A stretch of DNA of 64,000 bases from Thermobispora bispora DSM 43833 (GCF_000092645.1 NC_014165.1:2170001-2234000); one strand, 5' to 3'. Counted from the first letter of the stretch, positions 1 through 8,585 are shown. Numbers and translations are program-made. Notes: generated by a model from the sequence alone, not told the origin.

Positions 1-2
1 TG

Positions 3-155
3 CTGAACGCGTACAACTACCTCGGGGACAACCCGAGGGGCCCGCGGGACCACGGCAGCACCCGGAGCAACTACGCGTGGTTCCGGCAGGGGTACGTCCG
101 GCAGAAGGCCTACCAGTGCAACACCTGGGTCATGCCAGCTTCAACGGTCTCATAA
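3..155 (+). CDS. C-terminal fragment of an unidentified protein
   Basis: An open frame enters from the left edge and ends at TAA (153-155), giving the last 50 residues of a protein. The tail is rich in Asn, Tyr, Gly and Arg (it begins LNAYNYLGDN) and has a single Cys 10 residues before the end. It resembles the tail of a secreted protein more than a cytoplasmic enzyme, but too little is left to name a family. It runs in the same direction as the LCP gene that follows about 96 bp later. Confidence 0.5.
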   Translation: MNAYNYLGDNPRGPRDHGSTRSNYAWFRQGYVRQKAYQCNTWVMPASTVS

Positions 156-207
156 CGGACATGCCCTGAAGCCATATCCTTCGTCTCGGTTGTCCAGATA
201 CGAGGGC

Positions 208-213
208 TACAAT
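208..213 (+). promoter_or_regulatory. Possible -10 box of the LCP gene
   Basis: The hexamer TACAAT lies 39 bp before the LCP start codon in a short, less GC-rich gap. It matches the TANNNT actinobacterial -10 consensus. No convincing -35 at 16-18 bp is visible, so this is a weak call. Confidence 0.35.
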
Positions 214-251
214 CCATCCCCAAGCTCCACAGACGAAGAAGGCGGTGAAGC

Positions 252-1871
252 ATGCGTGGCGGGGGCCCCGCTGACACGAGTGGCGGACACCCGGCGACGC
301 TGTCCCACCCCGAGCGGCGGCCGGAACAGCCGGCCACCGGGCCCGAGCGGCCGGCCACCGGCCCCGGTCCCCGGGAACCCCGTTACGCCAAGCCGCTCAC
401 CACGGCCGCACTGATCGGCTGGACGGCGCTGTCCGCCGTGATCCCCGGAGCCGCCCACCTGCGGGCCGGGCACCGGCGCACCGGGTTCGCGCTGCTCGCC
501 GTGTTCGGCGCGGTGCTGATCGCGGCGGTGGTCTACGGCCTGCGGTTCACCCGCGAGGCCGGGGCCGTCCTCCGGGCGAGCACCCTCAACCTGATCACGG
601 TGGGCGCGGTGCTGTGCGCGCTCGCCTGGTTCGCCCTGGTCGTCGTGTCGTACATCACGCTCCGGCCGCAGGGGCTGTCGAGCCGCGGCCAGCTCGCCTC
701 CGGCGTGGTGGCCGGCGTGCTGAGCGTGTCGGTGATGCTCCCGTTCGCCTTCACCGCGAGCACGATCAAGACCCTGAACGACACCCTGGACGCGATCTCC
801 GTCACCCCCGGCGACGGCACCACGCCGTCTCCGGTCAAGGCGGAGGACCCGTGGAACGGGCGGCGGCGGCTCAACTTCCTCCTGCTCGGCGGCGACGCCG
901 CCGGCAACCGGAGCGGCGTCCGCACCGACACCATGATCGTGGCGAGCGTCAACCTCGCCACCGGGAACACGGTGCTGTTCAGCCTCCCGCGCAACCTGCA
1001 GTACGTGCGCTTCCCGCCGGGCAGCCCGATGCACAAGCAGTTCCCGAACGGGTTCACCGCCGAGCAGGGCCTGCTCAACGCGGTCTGGTACTACGCGGAC
1101 AACAACCCGCAGGTGATGGGCGGCCGCAACCGGGGAGCCCAGGCGCTCAAGGACGCGATCGGCTACACGCTGGGCCTGCACATCGACTACTACGCGATGG
1201 TCGACATGTACGGCTTCGCCCGCCTGATCGACGCTCTGGGCGGCCTGCGCATCCGGGTCCAGGAGGACATCAAGTGGGGCGGCCTCTACGGCACGGCCGG
1301 CACGATCAAGGCCGGCTACCGCAGGCTCAGCGGTGAGGAGGTGCTCTGGTACGGCCGGTCCCGGGTGGGCAGCGACGACTTCGCCCGGATGGGCCGGCAG
1401 CGCTGCATCATCGGCGCGCTCGTGCAGCAGGCCAACCCGGCGACGGTGCTCGCCAACTTCACCAAGATCGCCACGGCCACGCGGCACATGTTCCGCACCG
1501 ACATCCCGCGCGACCTCTTCGAGCACCTCGTGCCGCTGGCGCTGAAGGTGAAGGACGCCAAGATCACGAGCGTCCAGTTCGTCCCGCCGTTGATCTACCC
1601 CGGCAACCCGGACTGGAACAAGATCCGCAAGATCACCCTGCAGGCGATCCGGGAGTCGGTCTCGGGCGGCGGCGCCGCCCAGGCGAGCGCCACGCAGCGC
1701 TCCACCGCCCAGGCGTCCCCGGGTACCCAGGCCCAGGCGCAGCGCACCCCCACCGTCCGGGCCCAGGAGACCCCCACCGCCCGGGCGCAGCGGACGCAGG
1801 ACACGCCGCGGGAGACCCCGACCCCGCGCGACCAGGCGGCGCAGAACCTCGCCGAGGCCTGCGGCTTCTGA
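252..1871 (+). CDS. LytR-CpsA-Psr (LCP) family cell-wall glycopolymer ligase
   Basis: A 539-residue membrane protein. Residues 1-45 are Pro/Arg-rich and cytoplasmic. Hydrophobic segments lie at about 50-70, 78-98, 115-137 and 148-170. The LCP domain covers about 205-400, opening with RRRLNFLLLGGDA and the acidic/Arg motif VRTDTMIVASV and followed by SLPRN. These residues bind the pyrophosphate lipid-linked substrate in the family. LCP enzymes attach teichoic-acid-like or arabinogalactan-like polymers to peptidoglycan outside the membrane. The C-terminal 95 residues are low-complexity Gln/Thr/Ala/Pro with repeated 'TPTxRAQ'-like units, ending in a Cys near the C terminus. Three or four membrane segments before the domain is more than the single one of classical LCPs. 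ATG 252 is used, with GGCGG upstream. Confidence 0.88.
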   Translation: MRGGGPADTSGGHPATLSHPERRPEQPATGPERPATGPGPREPRYAKPLTTAALIGWTALSAVIPGAAHLRAGHRRTGFALLAVFGAVLIAAVVYGLRFTREAGAVLRASTLNLITVGAVLCALAWFALVVVSYITLRPQGLSSRGQLASGVVAGVLSVSVMLPFAFTASTIKTLNDTLDAISVTPGDGTTPSPVKAEDPWNGRRRLNFLLLGGDAAGNRSGVRTDTMIVASVNLATGNTVLFSLPRNLQYVRFPPGSPMHKQFPNGFTAEQGLLNAVWYYADNNPQVMGGRNRGAQALKDAIGYTLGLHIDYYAMVDMYGFARLIDALGGLRIRVQEDIKWGGLYGTAGTIKAGYRRLSGEEVLWYGRSRVGSDDFARMGRQRCIIGALVQQANPATVLANFTKIATATRHMFRTDIPRDLFEHLVPLALKVKDAKITSVQFVPPLIYPGNPDWNKIRKITLQAIRESVSGGGAAQASATQRSTAQASPGTQAQAQRTPTVRAQETPTARAQRTQDTPRETPTPRDQAAQNLAEACGF

Positions 1872-1960
1872 CCGCGGAAATCCACGAACCGGTGGACGCG
1901 CGGTCACGTCGTGCCGCACTGTGGTGACGTTCCGTCACCCTCAGGCTCAGGTGGAGTGCC

Positions 1961-3322
1961 GTGCGCGTGCTCATCCAGCTTCGCCCGTCCCCGGACGTGG
2001 TGGCCGCGGTCGCCGACCCGTCGGCCGCGGTCGCCCCGGCCGATGTGGCGGACGGGCTGCCCGGGGTCGTCCTCGACGACGGGTTCCCGCCCGTGGCGGT
2101 GCCCCGCCCCATCCCCGCGGACCCCGGAGGCGACCCGCTCTCCCTCAACCAGCCGCTGCGCTTCTCGCTCGCCGCCGAGCACGCGTCCGTGCTCATCCGC
2201 GGCGAGATCGCCGACGACGAGGTCACCCCGCGCCTCACCCTGCTGCCCGCGACCCGGCGCGACGTGATCGCGGTCCACGCCGACCCGGTGATCGAGGCGG
2301 CCCCCACCTGCGGCGGTGACGGCCCGGTCGGCGACTGGCGCGACGTGGAGCGGCTGATGTGCGTGCCCGACCTCGCCGCCGAAGGGCTCGACGGCACCGG
2401 CGTCGCCCTGGCGATCGTGGACACGGGCATCGACACCGCCCACCTGAGCACCGTGCTCGACCGGCCGGTCACGGTCGACGAGCGGAGGAGCTGGAGCCCG
2501 GCCGGGGTGACCACCCCGCCGGGCCGGCACCGGCGCGGCCACGGCACCATGTGCGCCTTCGACGCGCTCATCACCGCTCCGCGGGCGCCCCTGCTCGACT
2601 ACCCGGTCCTGCTGTCGCAGCGCCAGGGCGGCTCGGCCGTGGACGGGCTGCTCTCCGACGCGATCGCGGCGTACGCCCGGCTGCGGCAGGTGCTCGAAGA
2701 GCAGCCGCCCGAGTCGCGGGCGCTGGTGGTCAGCAACAGCTGGGGGTCGTTCTCCCCGCGGTGGGACTTCCCGCCCGGCCACCCGGGCAACTACTCGGAC
2801 AATCCCGCCCACCCCTTCAACCTGATCCTCGCCAGCCTCGCCGAGGCCGGGGCCGACATCCTCTTCGCCGCCGGGAACTGCGGGCGGGAGTGCCCGGACG
2901 CCCGGTGCGCCTTCCCGGACCGGCCCATCACCGGGGCGAACTCCCACCCGCGGGCGCTCTCCATCGCCGGGGTCGACACCACCGGCAAGCGGGTCGGCTA
3001 CTCCTCGCAGGGGCCGGGCCGGCTCGCCGAGCGGAAGCCGGACCTGTGCGCGTACACGCACTTCGCGGGCTCCCGCGCCTTCGGCGACTCCGAGCCCGAC
3101 TCGGGCACGTCGGCCGCATGCCCGGTGGCGGCCGGGCTGGTCGCGGCGATCCGCACCCGGTGGCCGAGCACCGTGCTCTCCCCCGCCCAGCTCCGGACCC
3201 TGCTCCGCCGTACCGCGGATGACCGGAGCACCGTCGGGTACGACCACGACTACGGATACGGCATCGTGGACCCGGCCGGCGTGATCGCCGCCCTCCGCCG
3301 GCGGGCGGCGCGGGCGGCCTGA
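1961..3322 (+). CDS. Subtilisin-like serine peptidase (S8), no signal peptide
   Basis: A 453-residue S8-family protease. The triad is visible: Asp154 in AIVDTGID, His194 in RGHGT, Ser384 in SGTSAACP, with oxyanion Asn306 in FAAGN. The N-terminal 115 residues (MRVLIQLRPSP...) form a separate region that could act as an intramolecular prodomain. There is no Sec or Tat signal and no membrane segment, so the enzyme is predicted to be intracellular or exported by an unconventional route. Cys residues cluster around 307-316 (CGRECPDARC) and could bind metal or form disulfides. The GTG start at 1961 follows GGAG. The next gene begins 13 bp after its stop, so the pair is probably one transcript. Confidence 0.85.
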   Translation: MRVLIQLRPSPDVVAAVADPSAAVAPADVADGLPGVVLDDGFPPVAVPRPIPADPGGDPLSLNQPLRFSLAAEHASVLIRGEIADDEVTPRLTLLPATRRDVIAVHADPVIEAAPTCGGDGPVGDWRDVERLMCVPDLAAEGLDGTGVALAIVDTGIDTAHLSTVLDRPVTVDERRSWSPAGVTTPPGRHRRGHGTMCAFDALITAPRAPLLDYPVLLSQRQGGSAVDGLLSDAIAAYARLRQVLEEQPPESRALVVSNSWGSFSPRWDFPPGHPGNYSDNPAHPFNLILASLAEAGADILFAAGNCGRECPDARCAFPDRPITGANSHPRALSIAGVDTTGKRVGYSSQGPGRLAERKPDLCAYTHFAGSRAFGDSEPDSGTSAACPVAAGLVAAIRTRWPSTVLSPAQLRTLLRRTADDRSTVGYDHDYGYGIVDPAGVIAALRRRAARAA

Positions 3323-3335
3323 TGGGGAGGACGGG

Positions 3336-3581
3336 CTGCGGAAGATCCTGATCACCGTGTGCCTCGCGGGCGAGCCGAGCGTGGAGTCGGCCAAGCGGGA
3401 GCTCGGCCTCGCCGACGACGAGGTGGACGACGCCTACGGGCTCGTCTGCGTCGACCCGGGGCGGCGGCTGTACGCCATGCGGGTCACCGAGGACGCCGGG
3501 CGCCGGGTGTGCGGACACGACCCGGCCGCCTCCGGCCCCTACTCCGACCCCTCGATCGCACCGTACGGGCGGGAGGACTGA
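3336..3581 (+). CDS. Small conserved-looking protein downstream of the subtilase; probable CTG start
   Basis: In this frame the first ATG/GTG-type start (GTG 3357) has no ribosome-binding site. A CTG at 3336 sits 6 bp after GGGGAGG (3324-3330) and yields a natural N terminus, MRKILITVCLAGEPS, for an 81-residue protein. The predicted order is beta strand (KILITVCLA), helix (PSVESAKRELG), then two strands (YGLVCVDP, LYAMRVTEDA). That is the kind of small alpha/beta fold seen in I9-type subtilisin propeptides, but this is only a pattern guess. The tail is Pro/Ser/Asp-rich. The gene begins 13 bp after the subtilase stop and may encode its inhibitor, chaperone or substrate. Its last 43 bp overlap the convergent channel gene. 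Confidence 0.6.
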   Translation: MRKILITVCLAGEPSVESAKRELGLADDEVDDAYGLVCVDPGRRLYAMRVTEDAGRRVCGHDPAASGPYSDPSIAPYGRED

Positions 3582-4525
3582 TCGCGCCTAGGGGTGGGCG
3601 GACCGATCGCCCCGTGCGGACGGGGTCCCCAGCGCCCGCCCCTCGATCGCACCTCACGAGCGGGAGACGCGCTCGTGCCGAGGAGCAGGCGGACCGATCG
3701 CCTCATGCGGGCAGGGAGGGAACGCGGCCGGGGCGGCACGGCGGCGGGCGGCCCGGCGTCCATGAACCGACCCGGCTCGCGGAGCTCCTCGCGGAGCTCC
3801 CTCAGCTCGGCGCGCAGGGCGGTGACCTCGGCGTAGATCGCGCTCTCCCGCGCCATCTCCTCCTCCATCGCGCTCACCACCACCGCGATGAAGAGGTTCA
3901 GCACCACGAACGTGCAGATCAGCACGAAGCCGATGAAGAACACCCAGGCCGAGGGGTGCTCCTCCATGACCTCCCTGGCCACGTCGGACCAGGCGTCCCC
4001 GGTCATGATCTGGAACAGGGTGAACAGCGACGTGGGAAGGTCGCCGAAGAGCTCGGGTGCGGTGGCGCCGTACAGCTTGGCGCCGATCACCGCCGCGACG
4101 TACAGCACCAGGCCGAGCAGCAGGATGATCGACGTCATGCCTGGGATGGCGTTGAGCAGCGCGGTGACCACCCGGCGCAGCGAGGGGATGACCGAGATCA
4201 GCCGTAGGGTGCGCAGCACGCGCAGCGCGCGGACCACGGAGATGCCGCCTCCGGCGAACGGCACCGACAGCCCGATGATCACCGTGTCGAAGATGTTCCA
4301 CGGATCGCAGAAGAAGCGCAGCCGGTACGCGTAGAGCTTTGCGGCGAGCTCGGCGATGAAGACGCCCAGCGCGACGTGATCGATCGCGGAGAGGACCTCG
4401 CCATAGCGGACCACCACGTACGGCGAGGTCTCGGCACCGAGCACCGCGGCGTTCACCAGGATGACCGCGATGATGAACTGCTGGAACCGGTGCGACTCGA
4501 CAACACGGCAGACGCGCTCTCGCAC
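3539..4525 (-). CDS. Voltage-gated cation channel, single-domain (NaChBac/Nav type)
   Basis: A 328-residue six-helix channel subunit. S4 (residues 95-118) carries Arg at every third position (VVRALRVLRTLRLISVIPSLRR). The pore helix runs into the filter TGDAWSD (175-181), then S6 (195-220). A Glu/Arg heptad stretch (221-251) would form the tetramerising coiled coil known from bacterial Nav channels. The filter differs from the T-L-E-S-W of NaChBac by Gly for Leu and Asp for Glu, plus a second Asp. The open frame extends far upstream to 5434, but that extension is low-complexity. GTG 4525 is preceded by GGGAG at 5 bp and gives a start directly before S1. The last 70 residues are Arg/Pro-rich. 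It converges on the small gene at 3336-3581. Confidence 0.82.
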   Translation of the reverse strand: MRERVCRVVESHRFQQFIIAVILVNAAVLGAETSPYVVVRYGEVLSAIDHVALGVFIAELAAKLYAYRLRFFCDPWNIFDTVIIGLSVPFAGGGISVVRALRVLRTLRLISVIPSLRRVVTALLNAIPGMTSIILLLGLVLYVAAVIGAKLYGATAPELFGDLPTSLFTLFQIMTGDAWSDVAREVMEEHPSAWVFFIGFVLICTFVVLNLFIAVVVSAMEEEMARESAIYAEVTALRAELRELREELREPGRFMDAGPPAAVPPRPRSLPARMRRSVRLLLGTSASPAREVRSRGGRWGPRPHGAIGPPTPRRDQSSRPYGAIEGSE

Positions 4526-5036
4526 ATGCGCTCCCGGGGATGCCTTCGCAAAATCGCCAAGATCGTAAGGGTAACAACCCTGTCTGACGCCGTTCGCGCG
4601 GTTCCGGTTCGGCGTCTCGATGCGGACGGGGCGCGCGAGCGCCGTGGGCCGCGCCGTTCCGGTGCCCGCCAACGCGGGCCGGGCCGATCCCGAGGCCGGG
4701 GAGCCCGGCCCGCGGTCACCCGCGCCACCCGGCCTCACGTCGATCGCCCAGGAGGAGGCCGGGATCGGCAAGCCGGGCGCGACGGCCGTCCTCGCCAGGC
4801 AGCGGCTTGCAGCCGCCGAGGTGCTGATGCGGCGCGTGGCCCAGGTCGGCGCCACGGTCGCGCGCGAGGGGACGGGACCGGCGGCCGCCGGGGCGCCGGC
4901 CCCGGGAGCGCACCCCGTTTCCGGTTCCCAACCATCCGCGGATTCGTCGGGACCAAAGTCCGTTGTTGCGCTGTCCGGCCGCTGATTACTGTCCGAAACG
5001 CCCGGGGAACACGGGCCCGGCAGGAGGAGGACCTCA
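4526..5036. other. Non-coding or undetermined gap upstream of the channel gene
   Basis: About 510 bp with several overlapping open frames on both strands, none with a ribosome-binding site and none with a recognisable product. It should contain the promoter of the minus-strand channel gene; a TACGAT hexamer lies about 35 bp before that start. Toward the right it holds TTGTTG (4960-4965) and TACTGT (4984-4989), spaced 18 bp, a fair promoter for the gene at 5037. Confidence 0.4.
4960..4989 (+). promoter_or_regulatory. Predicted promoter of the hypothetical gene at 5037
   Basis: TTGTTG, 18 bp, then TACTGT, followed about 30 bp later by AGGAGGAGGA and a GTG start. The arrangement fits a housekeeping sigma promoter. 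It is the main evidence that something is expressed from this otherwise poor region. Confidence 0.4.
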
Positions 5037-5996
5037 GTGACGCATGGCGTGAGCGGTGCGGCCGCGCACCGGATCGGCGAGGCGGCGGACCGGATCGGCG
5101 GAGCCGGGCCGGCCGCGCCCGCGAGCACCGCTCCCGGGCTCGTCGTGATCATCGCTCGCGGCCGGGAGTACACTAAAGGCGTCGTCGAGGAGCAGGCCCT
5201 CACGAGCGCGGACACCGCGCTCCCGGCCTCCCGCCAGCGCTTTCTCCCCACCGCGCACCCCGCCGCACTGGCCGCCGTGCGGGGTACCGCGCCGTCCGGT
5301 GACCGCATGACCGACACCACCACGCCCGGGTCGTGGCGCGCCTGCGCGTGCGCCATCGGCACGGTGGGCGCCGTGCCGGCCGGGCACGGGCGGGCCGCGT
5401 CCCGGCGCGCCGGGCGGGGACCGGGACGATCCACCCCGGGACGGCCGACGCCTGCACCTCACGCACGCTCACGCGATCCGCGGACGATCGGTGGCGCCAC
5501 CGGCTCGCCCGGTGCGATGGCCCGGCGGCGCGGGCGGCCCGAGCGGGCCGCCGGGAGCGGCGCCGTCCGGAGTCACGGCCTTGCCGATGCTGTAGCCGCC
5601 TACCTCGCAGGAACTGCGGGCGGAGTTCAGCCGGGGGCCGCGTTGCCGGTGAGCACCGGGACCGGTGCCGGTCCACGCCCTGGACGGGGCCGGGCGCCGC
5701 GCCGATCGGGATCGCGGCACGCGCCGGAATCGAAGGGGTCACGATACGGGGCCGCGACCGGCGGAGACGTTCCCCATCGAGGGAGGGCGGGCGGCGGAAC
5801 GCTCAGGGCCGGGCGCGGGCCCCGGGGCTGCCGGGGCCGTCCCGGCCGGCGGCCACGGCGCGCCCCATGCGCCGAGGGCCGCACCACCCTGTGGCCGCGC
5901 CGGCCCCGCCGCGAGCGGGCCCGCGGTCAGCCGTGGGCGCGGTTCACCAGCGGCCCCGAGCCGGTGGAGCCGCGCACCACCAGCTCGGGCCGGTAG
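5037..5996 (+). CDS. Hypothetical protein, possibly a decaying gene
   Basis: GTG 5037 has a near-ideal site (AGGAGGAGG) and a plausible promoter. The frame has strong G/C third positions for roughly its first 130 codons (MTHGVSGAAAHRIGEAADRI...), including a short hydrophobic stretch GLVVIIARG. After about 5430 the frame becomes Arg/Gly/Pro-rich with relaxed third positions, as in non-coding DNA. It also overlaps the 3' end of the convergent LacI gene. I recognise no domain. It may be a short real gene whose stop was lost by frameshift, a remnant, or a fortuitous frame. The true 3' end is unknown. Confidence 0.3.
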   Translation: MTHGVSGAAAHRIGEAADRIGGAGPAAPASTAPGLVVIIARGREYTKGVVEEQALTSADTALPASRQRFLPTAHPAALAAVRGTAPSGDRMTDTTTPGSWRACACAIGTVGAVPAGHGRAASRRAGRGPGRSTPGRPTPAPHARSRDPRTIGGATGSPGAMARRRGRPERAAGSGAVRSHGLADAVAAYLAGTAGGVQPGAALPVSTGTGAGPRPGRGRAPRRSGSRHAPESKGSRYGAATGGDVPHRGRAGGGTLRAGRGPRGCRGRPGRRPRRAPCAEGRTTLWPRRPRRERARGQPWARFTSGPEPVEPRTTSSGR

Positions 5997-6958
5997 ACCA
6001 GCTCCACGTGCCGGGCGGGGGTCCCGGCGATCTCCTCGAGCAGGGTCTCCACCGCGGCTGCCGCCATCGCCCCGATCGGCTTGCGCACGGTGGTGAGCGG
6101 CGGATCGGTGAACGCCATGAGCGGGGAGTCGTCGAACCCGACGACCGACACGTCCCCCGGAACCGACAGCCCGCGCTCCCGCACGGCGCGGATCGCCCCG
6201 AGCGCCATGAGGTCGCTCGCGCAGACGATTCCGGTGCAGCCGCGGTCGATGAGCACCGAGGCGGCGGCCTGGCCGCCCTCGACGGTGAAGAGCGAGTCCT
6301 GGATCAGCTCGTCGGCGTCGGTCACGCCGAGCAGCTCGGCCATGGTCTGCCGGAAGCCCTCGATCTTGCGGATGACCGGCACGAACCGCCGCTGCCCCAC
6401 CGCCAGGCCGATGCGCTCGTGCCCCAGGTCCACCAGGTGCTGGACGGCGAGCCGGGCGGCGAGCCGGTCGTCCGGGGAGATGAACGGCGCCGGCACCGCC
6501 GCGTTGTACCCGTCCACGAGCACGATCGGGACGCCCCGGTCGATCAGCCGGAGGTAGCGGTCCATCCGGGCCGTGGTGTCGGCGTGCCGTCCGGAGACGA
6601 AGACGATCCCCGACACGCCCCGGTCGAGGAGCATCTCGGTGAACTCGTCCTCGGTCGCGCCCCCGGGCTCCTGGGTGCACAGGACCGGGGTGTAGCCGCG
6701 CTGGGTGAGCGCCCGCTCCACGGCCTGGGCGAACGCCGGGAAGATCGGGTTGCTCAGCTCGGGGATGACCAGGCCGATCAGGCCGTTACTGTGCTGCCGG
6801 AGCCGCTGGGGGCGCTCATACCCCATCACGTCGAGCGCGGCCAGCACCGCCTGGCGGGTGGCCGGGGAGACACCCGGCCTGCCGTTCAGCACGCGGCTCA
6901 CGGTGGCTTCGCTGACCCCTGCCTGAGCGGCGATATCGGCAAGCCGGATGGTGCTCAT
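5927..6958 (-). CDS. LacI-family regulator of the maltose/alpha-glucoside operon
   Basis: A 343-residue LacI/GalR repressor. The helix-turn-helix and hinge occupy the N terminus (MSTIRLADIAAQAGVSEATVSRVLNGRPGVS). A periplasmic-binding-protein-like effector domain covers about 60-335 (IGLVIPELSNPIFPAFAQAVE; GFDDSPLMAFTDPPLTTV). It is the last gene of the minus-strand operon, 10 bp after the GH13 stop, so it should be co-transcribed with the genes it controls. Two in-frame ATGs exist (6964 and 6958); the second gives the usual MSTIRLADIA start. A maltose- or trehalose-type effector is likely from context but cannot be read from the sequence. Confidence 0.88.
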   Translation of the reverse strand: MSTIRLADIAAQAGVSEATVSRVLNGRPGVSPATRQAVLAALDVMGYERPQRLRQHSNGLIGLVIPELSNPIFPAFAQAVERALTQRGYTPVLCTQEPGGATEDEFTEMLLDRGVSGIVFVSGRHADTTARMDRYLRLIDRGVPIVLVDGYNAAVPAPFISPDDRLAARLAVQHLVDLGHERIGLAVGQRRFVPVIRKIEGFRQTMAELLGVTDADELIQDSLFTVEGGQAAASVLIDRGCTGIVCASDLMALGAIRAVRERGLSVPGDVSVVGFDDSPLMAFTDPPLTTVRKPIGAMAAAAVETLLEEIAGTPARHVELVYRPELVVRGSTGSGPLVNRAHG

Positions 6959-6968
6959 GATCACTACC

Positions 6969-8585
6969 CTAGGCGTCGGACGCGGACCACCAGGTGGCCG
7001 AGTCGGGCGCGAGACGCACGGCGCCGCCGGCGTCCTCGGGCCGCTGGCTCGCGAGGAGCAGCGTACCGGGCCGGTGGCCGATCTCGATCCACTCCGGCGT
7101 CATGTTCACCAGGCAGGTCAGCGAGCGGCCGCGCCGGAACGCCAAGGTGCCGGCCGGGGCGTCCAGCCAGGTGAGCGTGCCGTCGCCGAGGTCGGGGTGC
7201 TCCCGCCGGATCCTGATCGCGGCCCGGTAGAGGTTGAGCGTGGAGCCCTCGTCCTTGAGCTGGGCCTCCACGCTGAGGTCCCGCCAGTCGCGCGGCATCG
7301 GCAGCCAGCTCTCGTACACCCCGGGCGGCGTGAAGCCGTACGGCGGCTCATCCGTGGCGGTCCACGGGATCGGGACCCGGCAGCCGTCCCGGCCGGCGCC
7401 GGGGCCGCGGAGCCGCTGCGGGTCGCGCTGGACCTCCTCCGGCAGGTCGAGCACCTCGGGCAGCCCCAGCTCCTCGCCCTGGTAGATGTAGGCGGAGCCG
7501 GGCAGGGCGAGCACGAGCAGCGCGGCCGCGCGGGCCCGGCGCAGCCCGACCTCGCCCCCGCCGTACCGGGTCACGTGCCGCTTGACGTCGTGGTTGGAGA
7601 GCACCCAGGTCGTGGGAGCGCCCACCATCGAGGCCGTGCGGATCGACTCGTCGATGACCCAGCGGAACGTGTCCGCGTCCCACGGGGCGCTGAGGAAGTG
7701 GAAGTTGAACGCCTGGTGGAGCTCGTCCGGGCGGATGTAGTTGGCGAGCCGCTCGGGCGAGGGCGCCCACGCCTCGGCCACCCCGATCCGCTCCCCGTCG
7801 TAGGAGTCGAGGATCCGCCGCCAGGAGCGGTGGATCTCGTGCACCCCGTCCTGGTCGAAGAACGGCACCGGCTTGGAGCCGATCATCTCCACGTGGCCGG
7901 GGAAGCCCACGTCCGGCAGGCCGGGCGCCTTCACCATGCCGTGGGCCACGTCGATGCGGAACCCGTCCACCCCCAGGTCGAGCCAGAACCGCAGCACGTC
8001 CTCGAACTCGGCGCGCACCTCGGGGTGCTCCCAGTTGAGGTCGGGCTGCTCGGGGGCGAACAGGTGCAGGTACCACTGCCCGTCCGCGACCCGCGTCCAG
8101 GCGGGCCCGCCGAAGACGGACTCCCAGTCGTTCGGGGGGAGCTCCCCCGACTCGCCCCTGCCGTCCCGGAAGATGTACCGCTCCCGCTCCGGGCTGCCGG
8201 GGCCGGCCTGCAGCGCGGCGACGAACCAGGGGTGGCGGTCCGAGGTGTGGTTGGGGACCACGTCGACGATGACGCGCAGCCCGCGCTGGTGGGCCTCGGC
8301 GATGAGCGCCTTGACGTCGGCGAGCGTGCCGAAGATCGGGTCGACGTCGCGGTAGTCCATCACGTCGTACCCGAAGTCGGCCATCGGCGACGGGTAGAAC
8401 GGCGTGAGCCAGATGGCGTCGACGCCGAGCTCGGCGAGGTAGCGCAGCCGGCTGCGCACGCCGAGCAGGTCGCCGATGCCGTCGCCGTTGCCGTCGGCGA
8501 AGCTGCGCACGTACACCTGATAGATCACCGCGTCCCGCCACCATCGGGTGGCGGTCGGCTGCGGCCGGGCGGCGGGTTCGGTCAT
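6969..8585 (-). CDS. aglA: GH13 alpha-glucosidase (oligo-1,6-glucosidase / maltase type)
   Basis: A 538-residue cytoplasmic glycoside hydrolase with the (beta/alpha)8 barrel of family GH13. Conserved region I is DVVPNHTS (108-115). The nucleophile is Asp212 in GFRIDVAH, the acid/base Glu271 in VAEAW, and the third carboxylate Asp333 in LSNHDV. It lacks a signal peptide and starts WWRDAVIYQVYVRSF, typical of intracellular alpha-glucosidases of the GH13_30 type that split imported maltose and maltodextrins to glucose. It lies 28 bp after the permease gene and 10 bp before the LacI gene. The ATG at 8585 follows GGGGAG. Exact linkage preference (alpha-1,4 or alpha-1,6) cannot be decided here. Confidence 0.9.
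   Translation of the reverse strand: MTEPAARPQPTATRWWRDAVIYQVYVRSFADGNGDGIGDLLGVRSRLRYLAELGVDAIWLTPFYPSPMADFGYDVMDYRDVDPIFGTLADVKALIAEAHQRGLRVIVDVVPNHTSDRHPWFVAALQAGPGSPERERYIFRDGRGESGELPPNDWESVFGGPAWTRVADGQWYLHLFAPEQPDLNWEHPEVRAEFEDVLRFWLDLGVDGFRIDVAHGMVKAPGLPDVGFPGHVEMIGSKPVPFFDQDGVHEIHRSWRRILDSYDGERIGVAEAWAPSPERLANYIRPDELHQAFNFHFLSAPWDADTFRWVIDESIRTASMVGAPTTWVLSNHDVKRHVTRYGGGEVGLRRARAAALLVLALPGSAYIYQGEELGLPEVLDLPEEVQRDPQRLRGPGAGRDGCRVPIPWTATDEPPYGFTPPGVYESWLPMPRDWRDLSVEAQLKDEGSTLNLYRAAIRIRREHPDLGDGTLTWLDAPAGTLAFRRGRSLTCLVNMTPEWIEIGHRPGTLLLASQRPEDAGGAVRLAPDSATWWSASDA

Noticed and set aside
4526-5434. Long N-terminal extension of the ion channel gene
   Set aside because: Residues before GTG 4525 are low-complexity Ala/Pro/Arg, and the ribosome-binding site and first helix place the start at 4525.
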